From Clostridia bacterium (lineage in GTDB: Bacteria > Bacillota > Clostridia > TANB77 > CAG-508): a stretch of 64,000 bases of DNA. This document shows, one piece after another, positions 1 to 9,036 of this stretch (positions are counted from its first letter, which is position 1; every line of letters starts with the position of its first letter). The notes under the pieces are model-generated. The model made no database searches and had not been told where the DNA came from. It saw only the letters and a program-made list of their open reading frames with translations. The position numbers and the translations under genes are program-made. The DNA lies in the NCBI GenBank assembly GCA_022792395.1, contig JAAWAX010000020.1, positions 48,744-112,743 on the forward strand, given 5' to 3'.

Positions 1-26
1 CTTAACAGCTTCAACAAATCTTTCAA
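1..26 (-). CDS. 5' end of an unidentified gene, cut by the window edge
   Basis: Only eight codons are visible. A TTG start codon lies 7-8 bases after a strong AAGGAGG Shine-Dalgarno sequence, and the reading frame runs off the left edge of the window. A plausible promoter lies just upstream (69-97). No function can be assigned from so little sequence. Confidence 0.4.
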
Positions 27-68
27 GATTTAACCTCCTTCCTACCACTTAAGCAAGTCGGCAAATTA

Positions 69-97
69 AATATATATTATGTTTCATTTTTCGTCAA
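69..97 (-). promoter_or_regulatory. Sigma-A-type promoter for the gene at the left edge
   Basis: On the minus strand a -35 TTGACG and a -10 TATATT are separated by exactly 17 bases. They sit about 45 bases upstream of the AAGGAGG/TTG start of the partial gene at 1-26. The arrangement matches the primary sigma factor consensus. No experimental support is available. Confidence 0.5.
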
Positions 98-143
98 CAT
101 ATTTGTAAAATTTTATTAATATGTTATTTGTTGACAACTTTAT

Positions 144-170
144 AAAGCCCCTTGCATAGCAAGAGGCTTT
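144..170 (-). terminator. Hairpin terminator after the small membrane protein gene
   Basis: AAAGCC and CTTGC pair with GCAAG and GGCTTT around a 3-base loop, with one mismatch. Read on the minus strand, the hairpin follows the stop codon at 182 and ends in a short T-rich stretch. The U-tract is weak, so termination efficiency is uncertain. Confidence 0.5.
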
Positions 171-181
171 CGATTAAGATA

Positions 182-406
182 CTAACGAACTAACCAGCCT
201 ATGAAAATAAACAGTATTATTGCTACAAAGATATACTTACAAGCAGCAATACCTATAACGATGAAAAATATTAAGCTGATTGCAAATTTAATAATTGCAT
301 TCTTCCGTTCCTCTCTGTCATCGGTGTCTACAAGTTGAAAAATAAAATATGCACTCCTTAACACAATTACAAATGCTATTACTGTAAGTACGATGATTTT
401 TAACAT
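182..406 (-). CDS. Small two-helix membrane protein of unknown function
   Basis: A protein of about 74 residues with two hydrophobic segments (roughly residues 3-22 and 38-70), separated by a short charged loop containing DDREERKN. The ATG at 406 is preferred because AAGGT precedes it; the frame extends further upstream but without a ribosome binding site. The Arg before Lys-Asn in the loop is encoded by CGG (305-307), followed by A. It is the only in-frame CGG I found in the window where the zero frame clearly continues into sensible protein, the second membrane segment. If CGGA were always read as +1, the product would stop about 12 codons later. I do not recognise the family. Confidence 0.6.
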   Translation of the reverse strand: MLKIIVLTVIAFVIVLRSAYFIFQLVDTDDREERKNAIIKFAISLIFFIVIGIAACKYIFVAIILFIFIGWLVR

Positions 407-538
407 ATTTTTTACCTTCGACACAATATAATCTTGTGTCTTTCCTTTCCTATTATTTTTAATTAAGTTTATTATATCACATTTACATAAAAAAATCAAT
501 GTTGTGTTTACACTTTCGTAAATCTTAACTCTTGCTTA

Positions 539-1406
539 TTAAATTTTTATATCACGCATATTTAAAAATTTTTTCATCTGTTCATATCCTAATTGATACA
601 ATTCATCAACTTTTTTCATATCTAGTAAACCTACTTTATCACTTTTAATTTTTAACACATAATCTGCTCCTTCCATTTCATAATTAGAAAGTTCTTTACA
701 TAGCAAATTAATAGAACGCCCCGCTACTTCTACTAAATTTTTATCACAATTTTGATTCTCTTCATCCTCAAAAAGAATACTCAAAACCTTATTAGCTCCT
801 AAAGTTTTTAATTCTTTCCAAGGAACATTTTCTCGAATGCCTCCATCAATTAATTTAATGTTTTTATATGGACAAGGTGAAAAGACAACTGGATAACTAC
901 AACTAGCCCTTACTGCTTTTCCTATGTTAATATCATTTATGTACGTAATCTTATCAAAAGAATTCTCTTCTCTTAATTGGCAAGAAGTAAAGCAAATTAC
1001 TTCTCCTTTGCATAAATTAACACTTGGTATAACAAGAGGCTTTTGAATGTCAGAAATATTATTAATATTTTTTTTATTTCCTATTTTATTGATTAATTTT
1101 TCAATTTGTTTTCCACTATTTAATCCATCAATTTTAATTTGACCTGTGAAAATTAAGCCTATTATTAATTTAAGAATATTTAATATATCTACATATTTTA
1201 TCTTATTACAATATTTTTTGAAAATTTTATACATTTCATCTGCAGAAAACCCCATCGCATACAAGCAAGCTACAATACTTCCGAGAAGAAGTACCTCCTA
1301 CATATTCAAAACTTATTTTCTTTTCTTCTAATGCTTTAATCGCCCCTATATGTGCAGCACCTTTTACTCCTCCACCAGCTAAACACAATCCCATTTTATT
1401 TTTCAT
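539..1406 (-). CDS. Patatin-like phospholipase, interrupted by a CGG +1 frameshift
   Basis: The start is ATG at 1404-1406, after GGAAGGAATGAG. The N-terminus has the oxyanion-hole glycine motif GGGVKGAAHIGA, then GTSS. At this point (codon 42, 1281-1283) the zero frame reads CGG-AAG and ends soon after. Skipping one C gives GGA-AGT and completes the nucleophile elbow GTSSGS, then continues through 539 with the catalytic-Asp motif DGGIRENVPW. Patatin-like enzymes use this Ser-Asp dyad to hydrolyse acyl esters, usually of lipids. About 288 residues after frame restoration, a normal length for small bacterial patatins. The gene would be a pseudogene if it is not frameshifted, but the rest of the frame is clean. 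Three other genes in the window break in the same way. Confidence 0.75.
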
Positions 1407-1534
1407 ATTTCATCTCATTCCTTCCAAAAACACAATTCTTTTTTAACCTTATCACCTATCAAAATTTTATGAAAAAAATGATTGAAAGGTTCTTATTTTT
1501 GTGTTATATTACTTTCGAAAGGATGAAATTAAAT

Positions 1535-2188
1535 ATGAATAAAAATTATTATGATATTTTACAAATTAATAAAAACGCCTCTCCCGAAATTATCGAAAAG
1601 GCTTATAAAACTTTGGCTAAAATGTATCATCCTGATTTGCAATCAGAAGAAAATAAAAAGAGTTCAGAAGAAATCTTGAAACAAATTAATGAAGCTTATG
1701 AAATACTATCCAATCCAGAGAAAAAGAAAATTTATGATGATTCTCTATTAAAAGAAGAAAATCTAAATTCTGCTAATATCCCAAATAATTCAGATACCAA
1801 TCATTATTATAATACCACATCTACTAATGTTAATCACTCCATTCCTATTCATGAGTTACATATTAGACAGCAAAAATTACAGCAAGAAAAACAACAGCAA
1901 GAACAATTACAACGTGAACAAGAATTAGCTTATCAAGAACAGTTGCAACAAGCTAGACAACAAGCTTATCATGATGCTTATATTCAGGATTTAAAAAATC
2001 GTGGTTATAAAATACGTTATAAAAAATCATTTAATGATTATATAAAAGGAATTATTTCTATTCTCCTTACTGTATTGGTTTTATTTTTATTATATCAAAT
2101 TCCTTTTATAAAAAATTTTTTTCTAAATCTGTATGAAGAGAATGATATTATCCGTTTGATTGTTAATTTTATTCGTAATATTTTTTGA
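1535..2188 (+). CDS. J-domain protein with C-terminal membrane anchor
   Basis: About 217 residues. Residues 1-65 form a J domain with the HPD tripeptide (MYHPDL), which stimulates the ATPase of DnaK/Hsp70. A Gln-rich, probably coiled-coil stretch follows (about residues 110-150). A hydrophobic segment near residues 170-195 would anchor the protein, leaving a short tail. The ATG at 1535 is chosen because AAAGGATG precedes it at good spacing and the J domain begins directly there; the open frame upstream overlaps the patatin gene and lacks a binding site. No Gly/Phe or zinc-finger region is present, so this is not the housekeeping DnaJ. It is divergently placed from the patatin gene and probably targets DnaK to the membrane. 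Confidence 0.8.
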   Translation: MNKNYYDILQINKNASPEIIEKAYKTLAKMYHPDLQSEENKKSSEEILKQINEAYEILSNPEKKKIYDDSLLKEENLNSANIPNNSDTNHYYNTTSTNVNHSIPIHELHIRQQKLQQEKQQQEQLQREQELAYQEQLQQARQQAYHDAYIQDLKNRGYKIRYKKSFNDYIKGIISILLTVLVLFLLYQIPFIKNFFLNLYEENDIIRLIVNFIRNIF

Positions 2189-2198
2189 TTTACTATAA

Positions 2199-2257
2199 TA
2201 AAAAAGTTTTGTTTGAAAGTAATTAAATTAGAAATTAGCTTGAACAAAACTTTTTTA
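2199..2257 (+). terminator. Bidirectional terminator after the J-domain gene
   Basis: AAAAAGTTTTGTT (from 2201) pairs with AACAAAACTTTTTT (to about 2257) around a loop of about 30 bases, and T residues follow on the plus strand. It lies between the convergent J-domain gene and ABC permease gene and could serve both. Confidence 0.7.
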
Positions 2258-2325
2258 TTTTTATATTTTATTATTTAATATAGAAAATTATCAAAATAAA
2301 TTTATTTTTATTAAAAAAATACAAA

Positions 2326-3993
2326 TTATATAATTTTATTGAACAATTTGTTCTGGATTTTTTTGATAAATCTATCTAATATAATAAATAGCAAAGCAAA
2401 AATTATCATTTCTATGATTAAACCTACTAAAATATTCATATCTTCTAATATTTTAGCAATATACATTAAAAATAATATATTCACTATCATAAATGCATAT
2501 TGAAAAAATTTATTATCACTTTTCTTGACTACAGTATATTCTGCCTCCCAATTTAAATTTGGTCTTCTTAAATCCACGATTAACATTAGATAACTATTAA
2601 TCAAATTAATTAACATCGCTATTATAAATATCATAAACAAATATAAAACATTTATACTTGGTACTAAGTACCAGATAATTCCTAAAATCACTATTAAAAC
2701 GAAAAAATTTAACAAAATTTGAGGAATATTTTTATAAACAAATTGCTTATATAACTCTATGGGAATATATTTTATAAATGTTGCATTTTTTCCTTCTCTT
2801 GAAATAGCTGTTAATGAAATATTGGAAATGGAAAATAATACTTGTAATACAATTAATATATCACATACCACTTCTGTATTGAAAGATAAATTTTGCATGG
2901 CATTATATATGCTCTCATCTTTAAGTGCTTCTTCTATAATTGGCAATCCCACTGCTAATACTATAATGATAGTAACTAAAATAATAATAACTGGAAAAAC
3001 ACATTGCATAAGATAAATTGGCTCTCTTGCTATCATTTTTAATTCTTTCACGATATAAGTTTTTCTTCGATTTCCTAGCTTAATATCTTTATTTATATCT
3101 ATATTCTTTCTTTTTTTATTCGTATAACTCATCATATTTCTCAATATATCTTTTAAATAGGTAATCCTTCCAATTGCTATAAAGATAATTCCACCTATTA
3201 CATTATACATGATTAATTCTAATATAGATATAATGGCCTCGATACTAAAAGAATTAGACAAAATCGATACACTTGGATTAATTACTAAAAAGTACTTCCC
3301 AACTTGTTCTGCTTTTTGACTTAAACTAGTAAATTCTTGTAATGCTTGTTCATCATTTTGTATGCCAAATATTCCATTCATCATTTTCGCTTCTAAAACA
3401 CAAAGTAATGCTATCATAATCACGGTAATTATAAATTGAAAAACATCTTTATTTTTAATAAATCTTGCAAATCTCATAATTACAAGCATTATCGTACTAA
3501 TAAAAGCTGCTAATAGGATAGGAAATATTGCTAAAATTACGACTTCCCACAAATAAAATGTAAAATAGGCATGTGTTAGCATTCCATATAAAGTAAGTGG
3601 CACGAGTCCCAAAATACCTTCTGATATGTATAACATACATAATAGCGTATTAAATTTAGCTAACAATAATTCTATTGGTTTTAATGGCATATGCAAGACT
3701 TTTTCTATATCCTTTGAAAAAAAGAATATGTTAGCACAAATTAATATCGTTTGAAATAATATTAATATTGTCAAAACAAAAAAATACAAATTTAAAAATA
3801 CAGCTTCTTGTCCTACATCTGCTAAAAAAGTTATTATCTCATAACTTATATAGGTAATGCCTAAAAAAACAATGGCAAGTAACCAGAAAAAAATTGATTT
3901 TTTGTTAAATTTCTTTTTCTGGGTATCGAAAATAGCAAGATTTTGATAAAATTCTTTAATAAATACCTTGGTTAAACTAAATATTTTCTTCAT
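2326..3993 (-). CDS. ABC exporter membrane subunit
   Basis: A 555-residue polytopic membrane protein with about 12 hydrophobic segments in two groups (about residues 30-280 and 330-545), the usual layout of large single-chain ABC-2-type permeases. It has no nucleotide-binding motif. The start overlaps the end of the ATPase gene (3977-4714) by 17 bases, so the two are translationally coupled and form one exporter. The substrate cannot be read from sequence; related pairs in Clostridia are linked to drug, peptide or lipid export. Confidence 0.75.
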   Translation of the reverse strand: MKKIFSLTKVFIKEFYQNLAIFDTQKKKFNKKSIFFWLLAIVFLGITYISYEIITFLADVGQEAVFLNLYFFVLTILILFQTILICANIFFFSKDIEKVLHMPLKPIELLLAKFNTLLCMLYISEGILGLVPLTLYGMLTHAYFTFYLWEVVILAIFPILLAAFISTIMLVIMRFARFIKNKDVFQFIITVIMIALLCVLEAKMMNGIFGIQNDEQALQEFTSLSQKAEQVGKYFLVINPSVSILSNSFSIEAIISILELIMYNVIGGIIFIAIGRITYLKDILRNMMSYTNKKRKNIDINKDIKLGNRRKTYIVKELKMIAREPIYLMQCVFPVIIILVTIIIVLAVGLPIIEEALKDESIYNAMQNLSFNTEVVCDILIVLQVLFSISNISLTAISREGKNATFIKYIPIELYKQFVYKNIPQILLNFFVLIVILGIIWYLVPSINVLYLFMIFIIAMLINLINSYLMLIVDLRRPNLNWEAEYTVVKKSDNKFFQYAFMIVNILFLMYIAKILEDMNILVGLIIEMIIFALLFIILDRFIKKIQNKLFNKII

Positions 3994-4714
3994 TTCTTTT
4001 CGTTATCTCCATAAATAATTCTTCTAAAGAAGCATTTTCTTTTAATTCTTTTTTCATTTCTTCATGTGTACCAACAAAAACTAACTTTCCATGATGAATG
4101 ATTCCAATTCTGTCACATAATTTTTCCGCAATTTCTAGTATATGTGTGGAAAAAAATACTGCATTGTTTGCTTTTGCATGTTCTTTCATTTTGTTTTTTA
4201 AGTAAAATGCTGCTTCTGGATCTAATCCAGTAAGTGGTTCATCTAAAATCCAATTTTTAGGATTATGCAATAATACTGATATAATAATTATTTTTTGTCT
4301 CATTCCATGAGAATAACTTTGAATCTTATCATTTAAAACTTCATATATTCCAAATTCTTTTGCTAACTCTATGATTCTTTTTTCTCTTGTCTCCTTATCT
4401 ATTTCATATATATCAGCAATAAAATTTAAATATTCGATTCCTTTTAATTTTAAAAACATGTCTGGATTATCGGAAACAAATCCAATTTGTTTTTTAGCTT
4501 CTATTGGATTGGTTTTTATACTTTTCCCATCTATTAAAATATCGCCTTCATCAATATCTAATATACCTACTATCATTTTTATAGTTGTTGTTTTTCCCGC
4601 TCCATTTGGACCTAAAAATCCAAAAATTTCTCCATCTTTTATTTTCAAATCGATATCACTTATTACTTTTTTTCCTTTTTTATATGATTTCGATATTTTC
4701 TTTATTTCTATCAT
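3977..4714 (-). CDS. ABC exporter ATP-binding subunit
   Basis: A 245-residue nucleotide-binding domain. The Walker A motif GPNGAGKTT is near residues 34-42, a Q-loop GFVSDNP follows, an atypical signature YSHGMRQK replaces LSGGQ near residue 135, and Walker B/D-loop WILDEPLTGLDP lies near 155. The His switch is in FFSTHILE. This is the CcmA/YxlF-like architecture of ABC-2 exporters. AGGAGG stands 7 bases before the ATG. The gene is first in a two-gene operon with the permease downstream. Confidence 0.88.
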   Translation of the reverse strand: MIEIKKISKSYKKGKKVISDIDLKIKDGEIFGFLGPNGAGKTTTIKMIVGILDIDEGDILIDGKSIKTNPIEAKKQIGFVSDNPDMFLKLKGIEYLNFIADIYEIDKETREKRIIELAKEFGIYEVLNDKIQSYSHGMRQKIIIISVLLHNPKNWILDEPLTGLDPEAAFYLKNKMKEHAKANNAVFFSTHILEIAEKLCDRIGIIHHGKLVFVGTHEEMKKELKENASLEELFMEITKRNEENI

Positions 4715-4763
4715 ATTTTCCTCCTATTTTTATTCTATTATATAAAATCACTTGAAAATATGC

Positions 4764-4796
4764 AAGGGATTACTTTATTGTAATCCCTTTTTTATT
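4764..4796 (+). terminator. Hairpin with U-tract on the plus strand
   Basis: A 10-bp stem (AAGGGATTAC with GTAATCCCTT) with a 6-base loop is followed by TTTTTTATT on the plus strand. Both neighbouring genes run on the minus strand, where the hairpin has only two T residues after it. It may still end the 16.3-4.8 kb operon, or block antisense transcription. Confidence 0.45.
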
Positions 4797-6120
4797 ATTC
4801 TATACTAAATGACATCACAAAATCCAAATCATCATTTAACTGCATAAAAATAGTTATTGGTATTTCATTTTCATTCATAATATCTGTTAAAATGATATCT
4901 AACAAATATGTTTTTCCTTCTTCTGAAAATTTATCATATTGTATCTCATAATAGGATGGTAACATTTCTCTCATTCTATCCTCAAACTGTTCTTCATTTC
5001 CAAATGTATTATTTCGATATGTTTGATTCAATACTTTATAGGCTGCTGTATAATCTCTTGTATTTAACATTTGTACCCATTTATCTACATTCATCATAAC
5101 TTTATTTTGTACTTTAGCTGTCTGATATTCTTTTACAAATTTTTCTGTTGGTATTGTATAGGTATCAAATTTAAATGTATAATTCATAATAGCTTTTTCT
5201 TTAAAAACATAATAATTTTGGTTGTTATCCAAACATACATATTCTATACCATTATCTGTTGAATTTATTGTATATTTTTCCAATTTTATATTGGAAAGTT
5301 CTTCTTTATTCTTATTGATAAATTCTTTAAAGTTTTCTATATTTTCAAATTTCTTGTTCCTATATTCTTCTTCCATTAAATTAGTGTAAGTATATTGCAT
5401 ATTATTTATTAAATTATCTTTTAATGAATTAAAATATTGTTTAGCCATATATTCATCTGTAATTTCAACATATCTATACATATTATTGTTGTTGTTCTTT
5501 ATTTCTTCATTCGTAATATCAATATTTTCGGTTAGCATATCAATCTGATAATTTTTCTTTTCTATATAATCTTCTAAAAATATAGAAAATGTTGTATTAT
5601 TGGTATCGATCTTTATTAACATTTGAATATTGTTGTCATCTATTTTTCCATATACAAAATATAAGTCTAAAGAATGTGTTATTGGATATAGATACATTTT
5701 TTCTATTACTAATTTATAATCCTCATATTCTTTTATTTTTGAGGATAAATCTTCTTTTGTAATACCCATTTCTGATATATATTGCCTATCTAAAATATCA
5801 TATACTTTTCTAATTCCTTCTTCTTCAATCTCATTATCATCATATTTTTGAAAATCAATAATCCCTTTTGTTTGTTTTATATATTGAATATAGGTATTTA
5901 ATATTTTTTCAACTGCATAATATTTATTTTTATCACAGACTTCCTCAATGTTTTTTATAATTTCACTATCTCCCTCTGCTACAATATCATCATCCATTGA
6001 ATTCGTTTTGGAATCATCTTCATAGTTAGAATTTTTTATTAAGATATAACTTATCATGATAATAATAAAAATTATGATTGCTATTATTATTAATATACTT
6101 TTTTTCAGTTTTTCTAACAT
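4795..6120 (-). CDS. Membrane-anchored secretion-locus protein, VirB8/TcpC-like candidate
   Basis: About 441 residues. ATG at 6118-6120 follows AAGGAGG at good spacing. One hydrophobic helix lies near residues 8-30, followed by a long extracytoplasmic part. The last 100 residues (from NVDKWVQMLNTRDYTAAYKV) have the length and pattern of an NTF2-like fold, as in VirB8 and TcpC, the bitopic scaffold proteins of type IV secretion systems. A second such domain may lie before it. The family assignment rests on topology and context, not on conserved residues. It is the last gene of the T4SS-like operon, 13 bases after the hydrolase gene. Confidence 0.5.
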   Translation of the reverse strand: MLEKLKKSILIIIAIIIFIIIMISYILIKNSNYEDDSKTNSMDDDIVAEGDSEIIKNIEEVCDKNKYYAVEKILNTYIQYIKQTKGIIDFQKYDDNEIEEEGIRKVYDILDRQYISEMGITKEDLSSKIKEYEDYKLVIEKMYLYPITHSLDLYFVYGKIDDNNIQMLIKIDTNNTTFSIFLEDYIEKKNYQIDMLTENIDITNEEIKNNNNNMYRYVEITDEYMAKQYFNSLKDNLINNMQYTYTNLMEEEYRNKKFENIENFKEFINKNKEELSNIKLEKYTINSTDNGIEYVCLDNNQNYYVFKEKAIMNYTFKFDTYTIPTEKFVKEYQTAKVQNKVMMNVDKWVQMLNTRDYTAAYKVLNQTYRNNTFGNEEQFEDRMREMLPSYYEIQYDKFSEEGKTYLLDIILTDIMNENEIPITIFMQLNDDLDFVMSFSIE

Positions 6121-6133
6121 TTTATTATCCTCC

Positions 6134-8992
6134 TTATTGATATTGTTGCAATTCATTTTGAGCATCTGTTGTCGTATAAAAATTATGCGATCCTCCAACG
6201 TTAGCATTTCTCAAAGAATCATTTACATCATTAAATAAAAATATACAATTTTGTAACCATCTTTGTTGGTCATCTCTTATTGATGAAGCAGGAGTCATAA
6301 AATATACTGCACATTGTGCTTTATCCCCTGTTGCCACTACATTATTTACAGCATCTATCGTTGTTTGTGATGGATTTGCTCTTTCATAATGACCATTTCT
6401 GGTTGGTTGAAACTGATTTGGTGCAAACACTACATCATATACTGTATTAGGGAATTTGGAAGATAAAACTCTGTTTAATATAACACTAGCTACATATTCC
6501 TGTTGTTGTTGTGTTCCTCCTCCTCTTTCTGCACTTGTAATTTTATATAATATTTGTAAATCATTTTGTGTTAAATTTAAACTAGCATAATTAGCTCCTA
6601 CGTTTGTTCCAACATTAGACATATTAGATGGTTCAAATTCACTAAAATCATATGTTAAAACGCCATAACCTTTTCCTCCTGTTGCTTTATATAACAAATA
6701 TTTTATTAAATCTAACATATTGACTGTACTTTCATTAGTTTCTATGATTTCAAACAACCATTCAGCTGCATCTTTTATTCTACTTTTATTCAATCTATAT
6801 TTTTTATCTCTAAATATAGTAACAAAATTTGGTTTATCTGAATCGGGGTCTGTTTTTTCTTTCGTTTCTGCTACGCCTTTAACATATTTTTGTGTATTTA
6901 CAGTATTTGTTACATTATCACTAATATTAATATATCTATTATAATATTTAACTTTAATGTTTTCATCACAAGTAACTTGATAGGTTACTCCACTAGCTGC
7001 TGCGGAATCAGGAATCGTACTTTCTTCCGTTGTATCTTGTGTTCCTGGATTCGCAGCTGCAGAACTAGGAGTTGTATTGGAAGTAGTATTTTGAGCTGCT
7101 TTTGCTGCTGCATCTGCTGCCGCTGCTGCTTCTCTTACTTTTTTTGCTAATTCTGCTTTTTTGGCATTAATATGTTCACAAGAATAACTGTCCCCTTCAC
7201 TATTAGGGGTATTTGGATATTCTTGGTCTTCTTTTTCAAATGTACTGGTATTAGTTGTTTCCACTGGTGCATTATAAGTAAATTCATTTTCATAATCTAC
7301 AATCCAAACATCTGCCTTTGTTAATTCTGTTTGAATGGTATTGGTTTGTGTCACTACCGTTTTGGTTGTTTTATATTCATTCTCTTCATGTGGATCATGT
7401 ACATCATTCGTAATCGTATCTGTTGCTGTTTGTTCCTTACATTTAGCTGTAATCGTTGCTTCTACAACTGCTTTTATTCGTTCCGTATAATTCCATTCAT
7501 CCACTTGCGTATTTACTGTCAAATTGTCATGAACTGTTATTTGGATATCACTACCATAAATTAAGTCAGTAAGTTCAAATATAAAATTCTTATCTTCTCC
7601 AACTACTAGCAATGCCCATAACATATCAAAAGGCATCGTATATTGTTTTACCATAGCTTCATAATTAATATTAGTAGTTGTCATGGAGTAGGTTGTTTCA
7701 TCCTTACTTTGAACATTTGGATCATTGGTCGTTACCTCTGTGTCAACTTGTGTCCAAGTAGCCACTACTACTGTATTACCTACTGTATTTCCTCCAACGG
7801 TTGTCCCTCCTGTTGTTCCTCCTGTCGGTGTTCCTCCTACGGTTCCTCCTTTTGCATCCGTTACTACAATATATTTACAGCCTCTCATAATTTCACTTAT
7901 ATCATACCATCCATATTTACTTGAACTACCAGGATTACATATATACACTTTTCCATTGCTATCAATATCTACCAGTGCCATAATATGACTTCCACCTGTA
8001 AAAATAGTATTGCTATTAACAGAAACCAACATTACTTTTCCATTTCTCAAATTGTCTTGTATTGTTGATGCTGAAGGATTTTGTATTACTTGGGCACTCA
8101 TACCAAGGGAATTCATTTCTGCTTGTAAAGTTGAATACGATGTTAAGCCATAAGTAGAATTCATTTCAGCGGCAATTACTCCTGGACTATAATTTAAATT
8201 TGTCAAACCACTTGCTAAAATAGCTATTGATGTTGGTCCACAACCAGAACTATGGATGGTTCCATCCCAATAAGGATTTTCTGCATAAGAACCTTGATAT
8301 TGTTTGTAATGTTTATAGGTAATTCCAGCTGATGATGTGTATTCTTCTGTATATCCATCTCCATCTGCTCCACTTAAATTACCATTAGCAGAACCACTTG
8401 GTACATTAGCTGAAGCACTAGAATCCGATTGTTTTAAAGTAAAGTGACTTAAGGCATTTTTCTTGGCTGTTTCATCTCCATTATTATTGTAAGCATCTAC
8501 ATAACTTTGAAAAGTTTCTGGATTAACGTAAGTCAAATTAGACTTATTTCCATCCGTATCTGCTCTTTTAAATTTTATAATTCCTTGTATTTTATCAGGA
8601 TTTTCTATCATCTCATCCCAATCTATTGGGTCATCTGGATTTGGTCGAGTATCTGGATATTGTGTTACCATTTCTGCTTTCATCATTCTTGCTAATTCTT
8701 CTGGACTATCTAAATATTCATCTACTCTACTATGCTCTTCTAACATCTTGTCCCATAAATCTTGTGCTGTTGTTTCGATTTCAAATTCTCCATCTTCATT
8801 TATTGAAACCCCATCCATATATTGTGCTGCCCCATAGGGTGCACTACTCCAATCACCCTCTTTATAAGTACCATCATCTACTGTTATATAATATAGCGCT
8901 GATGATAATAAAACTATCAAAAATACTAATACTATAACTGCTCTTATCACTCTTTTGTAATGTCTTGAAATAAAATTTTTAACTTTATCCAT
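6134..8992 (-). CDS. Two-domain cell-wall hydrolase: C39-like peptidase plus SleB-type transglycosylase
   Basis: A 952-residue protein anchored by a helix at residues 14-34. Residues about 225-375 form a C39-like papain-fold peptidase with Cys in SSGCGPTS (near 250), His in GSHIMAL (near 332) and an Asn in NPGSS (near 353). A Gly/Thr linker follows, then a middle region of about 300 residues without known motifs. Residues about 805-935 match the SleB/CwlJ-type hydrolase fold, with the likely catalytic Glu in TSAERGGG and conserved VILNRV and FPNTVYDVV segments. In T4SS operons such enzymes (VirB1, CwlT-like) open peptidoglycan for the channel. GAGGTGAG precedes the ATG. Ala/Gln-rich and Asn/Thr-rich linkers suggest an exported, flexible protein. 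Confidence 0.8.
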   Translation of the reverse strand: MDKVKNFISRHYKRVIRAVIVLVFLIVLLSSALYYITVDDGTYKEGDWSSAPYGAAQYMDGVSINEDGEFEIETTAQDLWDKMLEEHSRVDEYLDSPEELARMMKAEMVTQYPDTRPNPDDPIDWDEMIENPDKIQGIIKFKRADTDGNKSNLTYVNPETFQSYVDAYNNNGDETAKKNALSHFTLKQSDSSASANVPSGSANGNLSGADGDGYTEEYTSSAGITYKHYKQYQGSYAENPYWDGTIHSSGCGPTSIAILASGLTNLNYSPGVIAAEMNSTYGLTSYSTLQAEMNSLGMSAQVIQNPSASTIQDNLRNGKVMLVSVNSNTIFTGGSHIMALVDIDSNGKVYICNPGSSSKYGWYDISEIMRGCKYIVVTDAKGGTVGGTPTGGTTGGTTVGGNTVGNTVVVATWTQVDTEVTTNDPNVQSKDETTYSMTTTNINYEAMVKQYTMPFDMLWALLVVGEDKNFIFELTDLIYGSDIQITVHDNLTVNTQVDEWNYTERIKAVVEATITAKCKEQTATDTITNDVHDPHEENEYKTTKTVVTQTNTIQTELTKADVWIVDYENEFTYNAPVETTNTSTFEKEDQEYPNTPNSEGDSYSCEHINAKKAELAKKVREAAAAADAAAKAAQNTTSNTTPSSAAANPGTQDTTEESTIPDSAAASGVTYQVTCDENIKVKYYNRYINISDNVTNTVNTQKYVKGVAETKEKTDPDSDKPNFVTIFRDKKYRLNKSRIKDAAEWLFEIIETNESTVNMLDLIKYLLYKATGGKGYGVLTYDFSEFEPSNMSNVGTNVGANYASLNLTQNDLQILYKITSAERGGGTQQQQEYVASVILNRVLSSKFPNTVYDVVFAPNQFQPTRNGHYERANPSQTTIDAVNNVVATGDKAQCAVYFMTPASSIRDDQQRWLQNCIFLFNDVNDSLRNANVGGSHNFYTTTDAQNELQQYQ

Positions 8993-9036
8993 ATACTCAC
9001 CTCAATTCTTGCTTTATTTTTTAGTTCTTTTATTTT

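Noticed and set aside
6890..8937. Cys-rich and hydrophobic plus-strand frames opposite the wall hydrolase gene
   Set aside because: They have no binding sites, and their composition follows from the reverse complement of the Thr/Asn/Gln-rich coding strand.
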